Part shown: positions 34,769 through 42,443 of the stretch, piece after piece | Layout: each line of letters begins with the position of its first letter | How positions within the stretch are numbered: position 1 is the first letter of the stretch | NCBI RefSeq assembly: GCF_001668675.1 | Contig: NZ_LZKQ01000186.1 | Span: forward strand, 1 to 49,452 | Direction of reading: 5' to 3' | Source of the DNA: Mycobacterium asiaticum | GTDB lineage: Bacteria > Actinomycetota > Actinomycetes > Mycobacteriales > Mycobacteriaceae | Length of the DNA stretch: 49,452 nucleotides | Notes under the pieces: model-generated | Told to the model about the DNA's origin: nothing | Seen by the model: the letters and a program-made list of their open reading frames with translations, nothing else | The model's database searches: none | Translations under genes and position numbers: made by a program

Positions 34769-35749
34769 TCACGGTTTTGGCTTACGAGGCTGCGCAGCAA
34801 AGAATGCGTTTCCTTGCCACCGTGGAGGGTCATTGTCGAAACCGCTGAATTCAAAGGTGATTCCATTGTTCATGATCCACCCTCCCGGATTAGCCACGGA
34901 CGGTCCGTAGATCATTCCGGGTGTCAGCGCAAAGGGCGTCGATATGGTCAATAGGCTCGCGAACTGTTCGTCTCCGTCAGCCATCGCCTGTTGGTGCAGT
35001 GCGGCCTGCCGTGCCGGATCGGCAACATGCAGCGCCGTTCGCACGTTGCGATTTTGATTGTCCAGCACAACCGTCATCACGTCTTCGCCCACAGATGCTG
35101 GTACAAGCGAATGGGTTTCTAGAACAGCATCTTTCAAGATATCGCGCACAGTGTCTGCGAGTTCTTCAGGCGGGCAGTGAAGTGCTCTTATTCGGTCCTG
35201 TGCCCGGTCGAGTGTCGGTCGGTGTGTCATTCCCACGGCATAAACGCGAAAGGCTCTGAAATCGTCAACAGTTGGCCCTAACTCTGCACTCGCCACGGAG
35301 TCTCCACGCGCAGTCGTTCGGAACATCACTTTGTGAACTTTGCCGCCCTTACGCTGTATGCCAGCGCCTAAAACGGTCGTCGCGTATCTACTCGCAACCG
35401 ATTTCGGAAGCGTTGCGTAGGCGCTTCCTAGCTTCGCCTCGACGCGATCACGAATCTCGCGATAGTGCAGATCAGTCGGCGGTTGCCAATACGTGAATGC
35501 TGCGTCTGACAGGTCATCGTAACCACTGACCGCTTCCGCAATGAGTTGATCGGTCGGCCTACCGGCAAGGTATGCCAGTCCCGTGTAACCCATGACGACC
35601 CAGCACTCGCGGGCACAAACGATGACGGTCTTATTACTGTGCGCGTCGTGCTCGATTGGCTCAGCTGCGGGCGTCCGCTTTTTGCCGACGAGCCGGTCAC
35701 TCGCATGGATTGCCCAATTGCCGACGACAGCCGAAACGATGAGCGTCAA
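34769..35749 (-). CDS. Proteasome-like Ntn-hydrolase candidate coupled to the integrase
   Basis: A 326-residue protein. Its start MTLIVSAVVGNWAIHASDRLV and later NKTVIVCARECWVVMGYTGLAYLAG match the layout of proteasome-beta/HslV folds: Thr2 would become the N-terminal nucleophile after Met removal, Asp18 is 16 residues later as in proteasome (Thr1/Asp17), and Lys40 is the Lys33 equivalent with a short insertion. It is longer than HslV or PrcB (extra about 100 C-terminal residues). The start is TTG at 35749, overlapping the integrase stop (TTGA). I infer fold and active site from spacing alone; substrate is unknown. Confidence 0.55.
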   Translation of the reverse strand: MTLIVSAVVGNWAIHASDRLVGKKRTPAAEPIEHDAHSNKTVIVCARECWVVMGYTGLAYLAGRPTDQLIAEAVSGYDDLSDAAFTYWQPPTDLHYREIRDRVEAKLGSAYATLPKSVASRYATTVLGAGIQRKGGKVHKVMFRTTARGDSVASAELGPTVDDFRAFRVYAVGMTHRPTLDRAQDRIRALHCPPEELADTVRDILKDAVLETHSLVPASVGEDVMTVVLDNQNRNVRTALHVADPARQAALHQQAMADGDEQFASLLTISTPFALTPGMIYGPSVANPGGWIMNNGITFEFSGFDNDPPRWQGNAFFAAQPRKPKP

Positions 35750-37014
35750 GTTTGCGGCTCCGTTTCGATTGCATCGGCCACCGCATCAGCAACGGGCTTT
35801 GTCGTCGTCGCAAGTGTTGACAGCGCTTGGGCGATGACGGCCTGGCGCTCACTGACGGCAGCCTGATACATCAGCGACGCTCGCGACGTGGAATGACCAA
35901 GGCGAGCCATTGTCTCCGAAATCGATCCACCGACGCGCGCCGTCATGGTTCCCGCGAAGTGTCGCAAGTGGTGATGCGTGGCCGACTCACGCCCGATTGA
36001 TTTGAGAGCCGGTTTCAAATACGAATCGGCGAAAGTCTTGTTATCCAAGTGGCAGCCCCCACGCACCGGAACGAACAGCGGCGCATCGGCACCGGCTTTC
36101 GTATGAGTGTCCAAGTGCGCTTTGATGTCAGCTCGTATGTGCGGAGGGATCACCACCAGTCGCGCCTTATCGCTCTTGGTCGTGTCAATCGTGCATGTCC
36201 CACTGCGATGGTTGACCGCACGGGAAACCGTCACCGTTTCGCAGCCAGGCCCGAAATCGCTGCGCCGCAATTCGGCGACCTCACCCCAGCGCAATCCGCA
36301 CCACGCCGAGAGCAGCACCAGCGCGCGCCAACGCTCCCCGATTGCGTCAGCCAGCGCGGCAATCTCGCTCACTTCCAGAATCACCGGCTCGCGCTTGCGG
36401 TTGGAACTCATGGCCCGCTTGATTTGGCACGGGTTGCGGTCGATCAATTCATCTTCAAGCGCCGTCTTCAAAATCGCGTGAAGCAACCCGTATGCCGCGC
36501 TGTTGCGCCGTGGCGTGTCGGCGGGCAGGCCAGCGTGCCACCCGCGAATCACTTCGCTTGTCAGGGATCGCAGCGCAATCGGTCCCAGTTCCGGCAGAAT
36601 TTCGTGCTCGGATAGCGATTCGTATTCCAGACGGGTCCGCGGTTTGATGTTGCGCTGTTCGATCCATGTCTTTGCGAAGTCTTCGAGCGTGATCGATTGC
36701 GCCTGCTGCGTGGCTGCGCGTTGTTTCGGTGAGGTCCACGTTTCGCCGGTCATGATCGTGCGCTCTAAGAATGCACGCTCGTTGGCAAGCCAGCCTTCGG
36801 CGGTCGTCTTCACGGTGAAAGTCTGTGGCGCGTAGTGGCGCTTTTTGTCCGGCCCGATGTAGCTGGCTTCAAATCGCTTGGACTTGTTCGGCAACTGGAC
36901 GACGTAACCCCAGCTTCGGTGTCCTTTTCTGGCTGCCATGGCGTGCAATTCCAATCGGTTTCCGCTGTGATTCCTGCCGGGGTACTTCCCTACCAGCGGG
37001 ATTTGCACATTCAT
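35746..37014 (-). CDS. Tyrosine-family phage integrase
   Basis: A 422-residue site-specific recombinase. The N-terminal arm and core-binding part includes TLEDFAKTWIEQRNIKPRTRLEYESL. The catalytic domain shows Arg in WCGLRWGEVAEL, HHHLRHFAGTM (H-x-x-R), and GHSTSRASLMYQ with the nucleophilic Tyr about nine residues after the His. It lies 140 bp from attR, transcribed inwards, and is therefore the enzyme for integration into tRNA-Arg. ATG at 37014 is given; ATG at 36939 (MAARKGHRSWGYVVQLP) fits the usual integrase N-terminus and may be the true start. Confidence 0.93.
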   Translation of the reverse strand: MNVQIPLVGKYPGRNHSGNRLELHAMAARKGHRSWGYVVQLPNKSKRFEASYIGPDKKRHYAPQTFTVKTTAEGWLANERAFLERTIMTGETWTSPKQRAATQQAQSITLEDFAKTWIEQRNIKPRTRLEYESLSEHEILPELGPIALRSLTSEVIRGWHAGLPADTPRRNSAAYGLLHAILKTALEDELIDRNPCQIKRAMSSNRKREPVILEVSEIAALADAIGERWRALVLLSAWCGLRWGEVAELRRSDFGPGCETVTVSRAVNHRSGTCTIDTTKSDKARLVVIPPHIRADIKAHLDTHTKAGADAPLFVPVRGGCHLDNKTFADSYLKPALKSIGRESATHHHLRHFAGTMTARVGGSISETMARLGHSTSRASLMYQAAVSERQAVIAQALSTLATTTKPVADAVADAIETEPQT

Positions 37015-37045
37015 ACTACCAACATCGGATGCGTTGGGTAGAGCC

Positions 37046-37065
37046 GTTGGTATCAGTTGGTATCA
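37046..37065. repeat. Tandem GTTGGTATCA repeats near attR, candidate arm-type sites
   Basis: Two perfect adjacent copies of GTTGGTATCA lie between the integrase start and attR. A related GTTGGGTA is at 37033 and an inverted TACCAAC at 37017. Integrases of this class bind short arm-type repeats beside the attachment core, and their autoregulation of the int promoter would also use this position. Confidence 0.5.
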
Positions 37066-37155
37066 AATGGTGCGTCCAGCTCGGATCTATGCCACAGAGC
37101 CACAACAGTTTTCGACTACTCTGGCTGTTCAGAGTGCCAATCCGCATTTCGCGTC

Positions 37156-37184
37156 GCCGCAGGTTCGAATCCTGCCGGGGGCAC
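37156..37184 (+). repeat. attR, distal attachment core (29 bp)
   Basis: A perfect second copy of the tRNA-Arg 3' segment at 24198-24226, without the 5' half of the tRNA, so it is not a functional tRNA. It marks the right boundary of the element. Confidence 0.92.
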
Positions 37185-37484
37185 TCGTGGTTTGATTCGG
37201 CCTCGGCCGGATCGCCATCCAACGAGCGGGTAAGCACCTCGGTGCGGGTGAGCCACAGTATGCCGCCGGGTCCGCAACAGTGATCGACGGCTTGCTCTGC
37301 GGCCCAACCGGATAACGGACGAGATCAGCTGGCGTAGCATCGCAAGTCCAAGCAGGTCGGGCCGGTTCGCTGCACGGCCAGCATGAAGGGGACCTCGACG
37401 AGCGCTGACGATCCGATGCCGAAGCCGCTTCCTGAGCCCCCTCCTCGTCCCTCGATATCGGGCCACAGCGGCCGTCGTGGCCCG
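37185..37484. other. Non-coding stretch between attR and the acetyltransferase
   Basis: About 300 bp restoring chromosomal composition. No RNA gene, repeat or convincing ORF is seen. It presumably contains the promoter of the downstream acetyltransferase gene and is the original right flank of the tRNA locus. Confidence 0.5.
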
Positions 37485-37976
37485 ATGGCCGAGCCAGTGG
37501 AGCCGGTGGTGATCGGTGCGCTGTTGCCGTCGGACGTCAGCAGATGCGCCGAGTTGGACGCCGTTCTGTTCGCGGGCGACGAGCCGTGGTCGGCGGCCAT
37601 ATTTGAACGCGAACTGGCCAACACGGACGGTTATTTCGTGAGCGCACGCACGGCCGGAACGCTGATCGGTTACGGCGGCATCGTGCGTTTGGGCTCCACG
37701 GGTTTCACCGGTGTGTCGTTCTACGAGGTGCGCAATATCGGTGTGGACCCGGCGCACCAAGGACACGGCATCGGCCGCCGGCTGTTGAACGAGCTGCTGG
37801 AATTCGCCGCGGGCGGCACCGTATATCTGGAAGTTCGCTACGACAACGAAGCCGCCATCGCGATGTACCGCGATGTGGGATTCGACCAGGTTGGCCTGCG
37901 CCCCGGGTACTACAACGGCGTCGACGCGTTAACGATGCGGCGCGAGCCTCGGGTTAGCACCCAACAATCGTCCTAG
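37485..37976 (+). CDS. RimI-like GNAT N-acetyltransferase
   Basis: A 163-residue GNAT protein from ATG 37485 (MAEPVEPVVIGALLPSD), which aligns with the start of mycobacterial RimI. The acetyl-CoA loop is VDPAHQGHGIGRRLL (about residues 86-100), and the family C-terminal YLEVRYDNEAAIAMYRDVGF is present. RimI acetylates protein N-termini such as ribosomal S18. In M. tuberculosis rimI sits beside tsaB and tsaD; here it stands alone, so it may be a paralogue. The longer frame to 37383 has a Pro-rich, non-matching N-terminus. Confidence 0.85.
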   Translation: MAEPVEPVVIGALLPSDVSRCAELDAVLFAGDEPWSAAIFERELANTDGYFVSARTAGTLIGYGGIVRLGSTGFTGVSFYEVRNIGVDPAHQGHGIGRRLLNELLEFAAGGTVYLEVRYDNEAAIAMYRDVGFDQVGLRPGYYNGVDALTMRREPRVSTQQSS

Positions 37977-38389
37977 CCCAGTTGCCGCCGGTAGCGGCGA
38001 ACGGGCACATGGCCCCTGATCTTGACTTCGACATCAGCGCCGGCACCGCCGACCTCTTTTACGGTGAACTTGTACAGATCGCCCAGCGGACTGCCCAGCA
38101 TGGGTTCCCCCAGCTCCTCGACATACCACTGCACCCCCGGCTGGTCGCACGGCGGCCTCGATGCCCTGTTCTCGTCGAAGTGCCACTTCACGTCTGGATT
38201 GCCCGCAGGGAATTCGATGTTGTCGTCGCGCTTGATCTCCGCAGCGGGAATCGTGTCAAAATCCTGGCCCGTCGTCACCGCTATGAGGGTAGTCCTGGGA
38301 GGTCGGTCGACCTCAGACCCTTGGAACGGCGCCGCCCAAACGATCGGGGTAAAGCGCGGCACTGGCTTGGACTCCCGGAGCACGCCCAA
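37973..38389 (-). CDS. Hypothetical protein
   Basis: A 138-residue open frame with protein-like composition in its second half (DTIPAAEIKRDDNIEFPAGNPD and KFTVKEVGGAGADVEVKIRG). It starts with TTG (38389) 2 bp after the GNAT stop and could be co-transcribed with it; the true start may be further in. It overlaps the end of the RimI-like gene by 4 bp tail to tail. No family is recognised. Confidence 0.45.
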   Translation of the reverse strand: MGVLRESKPVPRFTPIVWAAPFQGSEVDRPPRTTLIAVTTGQDFDTIPAAEIKRDDNIEFPAGNPDVKWHFDENRASRPPCDQPGVQWYVEELGEPMLGSPLGDLYKFTVKEVGGAGADVEVKIRGHVPVRRYRRQLG

Positions 38390-38391
38390 AT

Positions 38392-38979
38392 TCAGCGCGG
38401 CTTGCGCAGCATCGGCCAGATTGGCGGCGAACCGCCGGCCTGGATGACGCCGAGCTCCTCAAACCCGTGCGCGGCGTAGAGCCGCCTGTTGCGAGGGTCG
38501 GTCGCTTCGAGGTAGGCGGGCAAGCCGTCACGGTCGCAGCGCGACGCAGCGTGCCGCAGTAGCGCCGAGCCGAGGCCGCCGCCCAGCTTGGGCGCGTCGA
38601 CGCCGATCAGCGGGAGGTACCAGTGTCGTTCCGTTGGGTGGTATTCGCCCATCTGCCCCAAGACGCCAAAGACTTCTTCCTGGTCGTGCTCCGGTACGGC
38701 CTCTACCGCAATGGACGCCATCGCCTCGTCGTCCGAACCGACGTCGGGTGGCAGCCACAGGGCCACTCCTGCACAGTCACCGACCGAGTCAGCAGTGCCG
38801 GCCGCGAACGCATTCCCGGCCAGAGCACTCACGAATTGCGGCCAGTACGTCAAGTAGCGACTTGCATCAGGCAGAAACCAGCGGGCGACGGGATCGCTGC
38901 TGAACGCGATCGTAAGAGTGGCGATCGCGCTGCGCTCGTCGGTAGTCGGAGTTACTGGGCTAGCCTCCGAAGTTCTCAT
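38392..38979 (-). CDS. GNAT family N-acetyltransferase
   Basis: A 195-residue acetyltransferase (ATG at 38979, MRTSEASPVTPTTDERSAIA). The CoA-binding segment is LGGGLGSALLRHAASRCDRDG, with YLEATDPRNRRLYAAHGFEELGVI as the final strand-helix-strand. It belongs to the wide group of mycobacterial and streptomycete acetyltransferases with a FLPDASRY-type N-terminus. The substrate cannot be predicted. The upstream extension of the frame to 39219 is antisense-like and was discarded. Confidence 0.82.
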   Translation of the reverse strand: MRTSEASPVTPTTDERSAIATLTIAFSSDPVARWFLPDASRYLTYWPQFVSALAGNAFAAGTADSVGDCAGVALWLPPDVGSDDEAMASIAVEAVPEHDQEEVFGVLGQMGEYHPTERHWYLPLIGVDAPKLGGGLGSALLRHAASRCDRDGLPAYLEATDPRNRRLYAAHGFEELGVIQAGGSPPIWPMLRKPR

Positions 38980-39033
38980 GCGCTGACGATACGCAGTGTT
39001 CGCCCGATGAAACAGCGGCTCACACCGCTGGAA

Positions 39034-39065
39034 ACTCCCCGCGCCACTGCTGTGGCACGGGGAGT
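39034..39065 (-). terminator. Strong hairpin terminator after the MPT63-like gene
   Basis: ACTCCCCG-C-GCCAC pairs with GTGGC-A-CGGGGAGT around TGCT: a 13-bp GC-rich stem with a single mismatch, 14 bp after the stop codon. On the minus strand it is followed by TTTCC. Its strength without a long U-tract is typical of mycobacterial terminators, and it separates this gene from the GNAT gene downstream. Confidence 0.75.
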
Positions 39066-39079
39066 CGGTGGACAGCGGA

Positions 39080-39631
39080 TCAGCTTGCCGGTGCGGGAAG
39101 CCCACCCGGTGCCGGACTCGACGGCGACTCGCTAGGGGTCGCTTCCCCGGGGATATTCGAAGTCCAGATGAGGATGTCCTGGAGTCCGTCGTTGTAGACG
39201 ACACCGTTGGCCGGCGCACCCGTCACGTCGAAGTAGAGCGTGCCGGTCGATTCGCTGCCCTGCGGGATGGGAGCCGGGTTGAGGCCTCCCGGGACCTGTG
39301 CCTTGTCGATCAGCTTGTAGGTCTGACCGTTGGGTCCGCGGGCGCTGAAGTTCTTGACCATCGGAGTGACCGTGCCGGCGTCCGACCTGGCGGTGATGTC
39401 CGCCTGGTAAAGGGTGCCCTTAGGGGTGTAACCAGGAATTGCGACAGTGCTGGGCTGCAGATTGCTCACCGTGTAAGTGATAGTCATTGGCCCATTGATC
39501 AGCTGTTGACTGGACCCGAAGGGTTGGACATTCGGCGGCGCGGCAGAGGCGACTCCTGCGCCGAATACGGCTGCCGCAGCTATTCCCGCAGCACAAATGA
39601 CCGCCTTGAGTGTGGCGATGGTGAACCTCAC
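39080..39631 (-). CDS. MPT63/MPB63-like secreted immunogenic protein
   Basis: A 183-residue exported protein. The GTG start at 39631 has AAGGAG six bases upstream, and gives a Sec signal peptide (ATLKAVICAAGIAAAAVFGAGVASA, cleavage near residue 31, before APPNVQPFG). The mature part has the MPT63 pattern: YTVSNLQPSTVAIPGYTPKG, SVTP-like TVTPMVKNFSARGPNG, IPQGSESTGTLYFDVTGAP and LQDILIW. MPT63 of M. tuberculosis is a small immunoglobulin-like secreted antigen of unknown role. A Pro/Ser-rich tail follows here. Confidence 0.9.
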   Translation of the reverse strand: MRFTIATLKAVICAAGIAAAAVFGAGVASAAPPNVQPFGSSQQLINGPMTITYTVSNLQPSTVAIPGYTPKGTLYQADITARSDAGTVTPMVKNFSARGPNGQTYKLIDKAQVPGGLNPAPIPQGSESTGTLYFDVTGAPANGVVYNDGLQDILIWTSNIPGEATPSESPSSPAPGGLPAPAS

Positions 39632-39828
39632 GATGGGCTCCTTTTTATTTACTCCGCGATTGTTCGAGCGGTCGCCCAAATGTCGGCGGGACAGACCGCA
39701 CTTGAGTGGCATAACCAAAAGCAGCTGCCCCAAACCTTTTTGCCTCGGAAATTGCGTCGCCAGGTGCGGATTCTGACAAGTCAAACCGAATGGTTCTGCC
39801 GAGCAACGGGATTGACTGATTCTTGCCG

Positions 39829-40680
39829 TCAGACCGTGGGCAGTCGCATGACGTATCCCGCCTCGAGCGCTACCCACAGCGCACCGTCGGGTCCGATCGC
39901 CAGCCCGTGCGGCTCGCTGCCCGCAGGCAGGTCGATCAACGTGACCTCACCGTCGGCGGTGACACCGGCGATCTGGTCGCTCCCCCACAAGCTCACCCAG
40001 ACACCGCCGGTGGGATTGGCGACCACCGCGTGCGGTTTGCCCGGCAAATCGAGTTCTTGGATGGCGTCGTCGATCGGGATACGGCCGAGCTTGTCGGCCA
40101 GGATCTCGGTGAACCACACCGCGTCGTCGTGGGTGGCGGCTATGCCGACTGGACCGGCGCCCGGCGTCGGCAGGTCGCGAATGATGAGGTCGCCCGACGG
40201 CTCAAGTCGGCCGATGGCATTGGCCTGGTTCAGTGTGAACCACAGCGCTCCGTCGGGACCGGTGGCGATCATCGACGGCGTACCGCCTGGAGCGGCCACC
40301 TCCGTCACTGCCCCGTCGACGTCGATCCGACCCACCACGCCGGACGTCATCGCGGTGAACCACAGCGCCCCCTCCGGCCCCGCTACGAGGCCGAAAGGAG
40401 CACTGCCACTGGTCAATTCGAAGGCGCTCAGGTCACCGCCCAGGCTGATGCGCCCGATCCGGTCGTCACCGGTTCGGGTAAACCACAATGCACCGTCGGG
40501 TCCCGCGACGATGATCGACGGCTTACTCTGCGGCGCAACGGGATACACATCGAGGCCACCATCGCTCCTCACGCGAGCGATCGAACCGCTTTGGACCAGC
40601 GTCACCCACATTGCACCGTCGGGCCCTGCGGTCAGCGCGTACGGCCCGCCCGTCACGGGGACTTCGAGAATGCGGTTCAC
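39829..40680 (-). CDS. Virginiamycin B lyase-like beta-propeller protein
   Basis: A 283-residue protein made of about seven repeats of the type GPDGALWFT...IGRI, the blade pattern of the Vgb streptogramin lyase family. Vgb opens the ring of type B streptogramins using two His and a Glu; candidates here are His217 (GKPHAVVA), His258 (SEPHGLAIGPDG) and Glu273, with spacing close to that of Vgb. Many mycobacterial homologues are of unproven activity, so drug inactivation is only a possibility. The protein lacks a signal peptide. Start is GTG at 40680. Confidence 0.8.
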   Translation of the reverse strand: MNRILEVPVTGGPYALTAGPDGAMWVTLVQSGSIARVRSDGGLDVYPVAPQSKPSIIVAGPDGALWFTRTGDDRIGRISLGGDLSAFELTSGSAPFGLVAGPEGALWFTAMTSGVVGRIDVDGAVTEVAAPGGTPSMIATGPDGALWFTLNQANAIGRLEPSGDLIIRDLPTPGAGPVGIAATHDDAVWFTEILADKLGRIPIDDAIQELDLPGKPHAVVANPTGGVWVSLWGSDQIAGVTADGEVTLIDLPAGSEPHGLAIGPDGALWVALEAGYVMRLPTV

Positions 40681-40862
40681 GCGAGCGAGCCGGGGCTCGA
40701 GTCGGTGGCGGTTCTGCTGAGCCCCATCGGTTCGTTATCTGCTTGCATCACTGAGCCACCGACCCCCCGTCGCGGATTCGACTGTTGCACTCGCCATGGC
40801 GTTTTGCCGACCAACCTACTGAAAGGCCTCGGTAGGCGGCACCTTAGCGATACGCTGACGCG

Positions 40863-41453
40863 ATGCGGGAAAACGCCGCAACCGCGACTCGCTTGCTCGA
40901 TGTTATGGAACGCGACATCCTGCCAATGACCGCGCGGGGAGTCGCGCAGGGCAACAAGATCTTCGGCGCCGCCCTGCTGCGAAAGTCCGATCTATCGGTC
41001 GTCATCACGGGCACCAACGCAGAGACCAATAATCCGCTGCTGCACGGAGAGATCAGCACGCTGAACCAGTTCTACGAGTTGCCGGACCGGCCGTCGACGC
41101 GCGATTTGATCTTCCTGTCCACACACGAACCGTGCCCGCTGTGCCTATCCGCCATCACCTGGGCCGGATTCGACAACTTCTACTACTTCTTCAGCTACGA
41201 GGATTCCCGGGACGCGTTTGGTATTCCCCATGACCTCCGGATCCTCAAAGAAGTGTTCGGGGTGGAAAACGGCGACTACCGGGCGAGCAACGCCTTCTGG
41301 TCGGCGTATTCGATTCCGGAGCTGGTCAACACCGAACCGCAGCAAGAACGCGAATCGCTCCGTCAGCGCGAGCAGCAAATCCGGGCCCGCTACGCCGAGC
41401 TTTCTGACCAATACCAACTCGCCAAGACCGACAACAACATTCCGTTCAACTGA
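40863..41453 (+). CDS. Cytidine/deoxycytidylate deaminase family protein
   Basis: A 196-residue zinc hydrolase of the CDA fold. The zinc ligands and general base are present: His61-Gly-Glu63 (HGE) and Cys91-Pro-Leu-Cys94 (EPCPLC). The C-terminal 50 residues are an acidic and basic helix (TEPQQERESLRQREQQIRAR) not found in standard cytidine deaminases, so the substrate may differ from cytidine, guanine or tRNA adenosine. It is divergent from the lyase-like gene. The ATG at 40863 is the only suitable start. Confidence 0.85.
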   Translation: MRENAATATRLLDVMERDILPMTARGVAQGNKIFGAALLRKSDLSVVITGTNAETNNPLLHGEISTLNQFYELPDRPSTRDLIFLSTHEPCPLCLSAITWAGFDNFYYFFSYEDSRDAFGIPHDLRILKEVFGVENGDYRASNAFWSAYSIPELVNTEPQQERESLRQREQQIRARYAELSDQYQLAKTDNNIPFN

Positions 41454-41529
41454 CTGGCGCAAAGCCCTTGCGACGGCCCCCTCACCGGCCGACAATCGGT
41501 TGATAGCAAATTGATTGAGAGCCGCCGTT

Positions 41530-42054
41530 ATGACCAATTCTCGCATTCTCCTGGCGGCTGCCGTCGCGGTCGCCCTCGGCCCGGCAATCCCGTTAGCAAT
41601 ACCGGGTGTTGCGTCAGCCTCGGCATTGGCCGATGGAACGTACCGGTTCGACTTCGACGGCAGTAAGCAGACGGTCGACGGTGCGCCGAAGCCAACAGGT
41701 TCGCACTCCACATTGATCGCTATGCGCTCCGCCTGCCCACCTTCCGGATGCGTCGCGACTGCCTGGGACACCTCGATCGGCCCCACCTGGCTGCAACCAC
41801 CCGAGGAAGGAGCGCTCGTCTTCCGCGAGAACCGCGACCAGTGGGTGGCGACCAGGTGGAAAATGTTCACCTGCAACAACACGATCAAGCAGGGGACCGA
41901 AACTCTCTCCTTCCAAGTGAAAGCCGACGGAACCTTCGTGGGCGTCAGCACTCAACTGGAGGCGCCCTGCGCACCCATCGTCATTCCGTTCACCGCGACG
42001 CGGGTAGGCGATGTGGGCCCGGATGTCCAGGTGGCCGACCCCAATAGCGCGTAA
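41530..42054 (+). CDS. Secreted mycobacterial protein of unknown function
   Basis: A 174-residue protein from ATG 41530 with a Sec signal peptide (RILLAAAVAVALGPAIPLA, cleavage after GVASA near residue 31). The mature part (LADGTYRFDFDGSKQTVDG, later IGPTWLQPPE and an even number of Cys) looks like one of the small exported beta-rich proteins common in mycobacteria. It is similar in size and style to the protein at 46446, though not clearly homologous. Confidence 0.75.
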   Translation: MTNSRILLAAAVAVALGPAIPLAIPGVASASALADGTYRFDFDGSKQTVDGAPKPTGSHSTLIAMRSACPPSGCVATAWDTSIGPTWLQPPEEGALVFRENRDQWVATRWKMFTCNNTIKQGTETLSFQVKADGTFVGVSTQLEAPCAPIVIPFTATRVGDVGPDVQVADPNSA

Positions 42055-42080
42055 ACCGGCATCCTGGAGTGCCACATAAA

Positions 42081-42116
42081 GTACATGGTTTTCTGAATAC
42101 AGAATTTTATGTACTA
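42081..42116. promoter_or_regulatory. Dyad operator upstream of the CmtR-like gene
   Basis: A 36-bp dyad: AGTACAT and ATGTACT at the ends, with an inner TTCTG-AATA-CAGAA. Of 16 arm positions 12 are complementary. It lies 9-44 bp before the ATG at 42125 and probably overlaps the promoter, the classic layout of an ArsR-family autoregulated operator. Confidence 0.75.
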
Positions 42117-42124
42117 TTGCTCCC

Positions 42125-42427
42125 ATGCTGCAGGTAAGCCATATCGATGCGTTGTCGCGCTTCGGCCATGCGCTGTCCGACTCGACCCGGACCCGGATCC
42201 TGCTCAGACTCAATCGTGAACCCAGTTACCCGGCGGAGTTAGCCGACCAGATCGGCGTCTCGCGTCAGATCCTGTCGAATCACCTGGCCTGCCTGCGTGG
42301 CTGCGGCCTCGTCGCCGCAGTCCCGGAGGGCCGCAGGATGCGCTACGAGCTCGCCGACCCCCGGATCGGGCACGCGCTCGACGACTTGATGGGCCTGGTG
42401 CTCGCGGTCGACCCGAACTGCACGTGA
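42125..42427 (+). CDS. ArsR/SmtB-family metal sensor, CmtR-like
   Basis: A 100-residue winged-helix repressor. The recognition helix is in VSRQILSNHLACLRGCGLVAA. Cys56 and Cys60 in the LACLRGCG helix plus Cys99 in the C-terminal DPNCT correspond to the three Cd/Pb ligands of M. tuberculosis CmtR (Cys57, Cys61, Cys102), and the whole sequence follows CmtR closely. It should release its operator on binding cadmium or lead. The next gene is the DUF3703 partner found beside cmtR, but the CtpG pump gene is not adjacent. Confidence 0.88.
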   Translation: MLQVSHIDALSRFGHALSDSTRTRILLRLNREPSYPAELADQIGVSRQILSNHLACLRGCGLVAAVPEGRRMRYELADPRIGHALDDLMGLVLAVDPNCT

Positions 42428-42443
42428 CGGCGAAGGAAAGCGG

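Larger units (their letters stand above)
24198..37184. mobile_element. Integrated phage-like or satellite-like element in tRNA-Arg(CCG), about 13 kb
   Basis: The element is bounded by a 29-bp perfect direct repeat (24198-24226 and 37156-37184) taken from the tRNA 3' end. Next to the right copy is a tyrosine integrase. Inside are two excisionase-like HTH genes, a primase-ATPase, an HGG-motif protein, a capsid-like gene with basic satellites, a possible nuclease and an Ntn-hydrolase-like gene. Large terminase, portal, tail and lysis genes are absent. Size, tRNA or gene-internal target and gene content recall the phiRv1 and phiRv2 elements of M. tuberculosis. Genes inside are AT-richer and use less typical codons than the flanks in several places, notably 26477-27970. 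Confidence 0.9.

Noticed and set aside
37116..37766. 216-codon minus-strand ORF covering attR and the RimI-like gene
   Set aside because: Antisense of the acetyltransferase and of the tRNA remnant; very Arg-rich.
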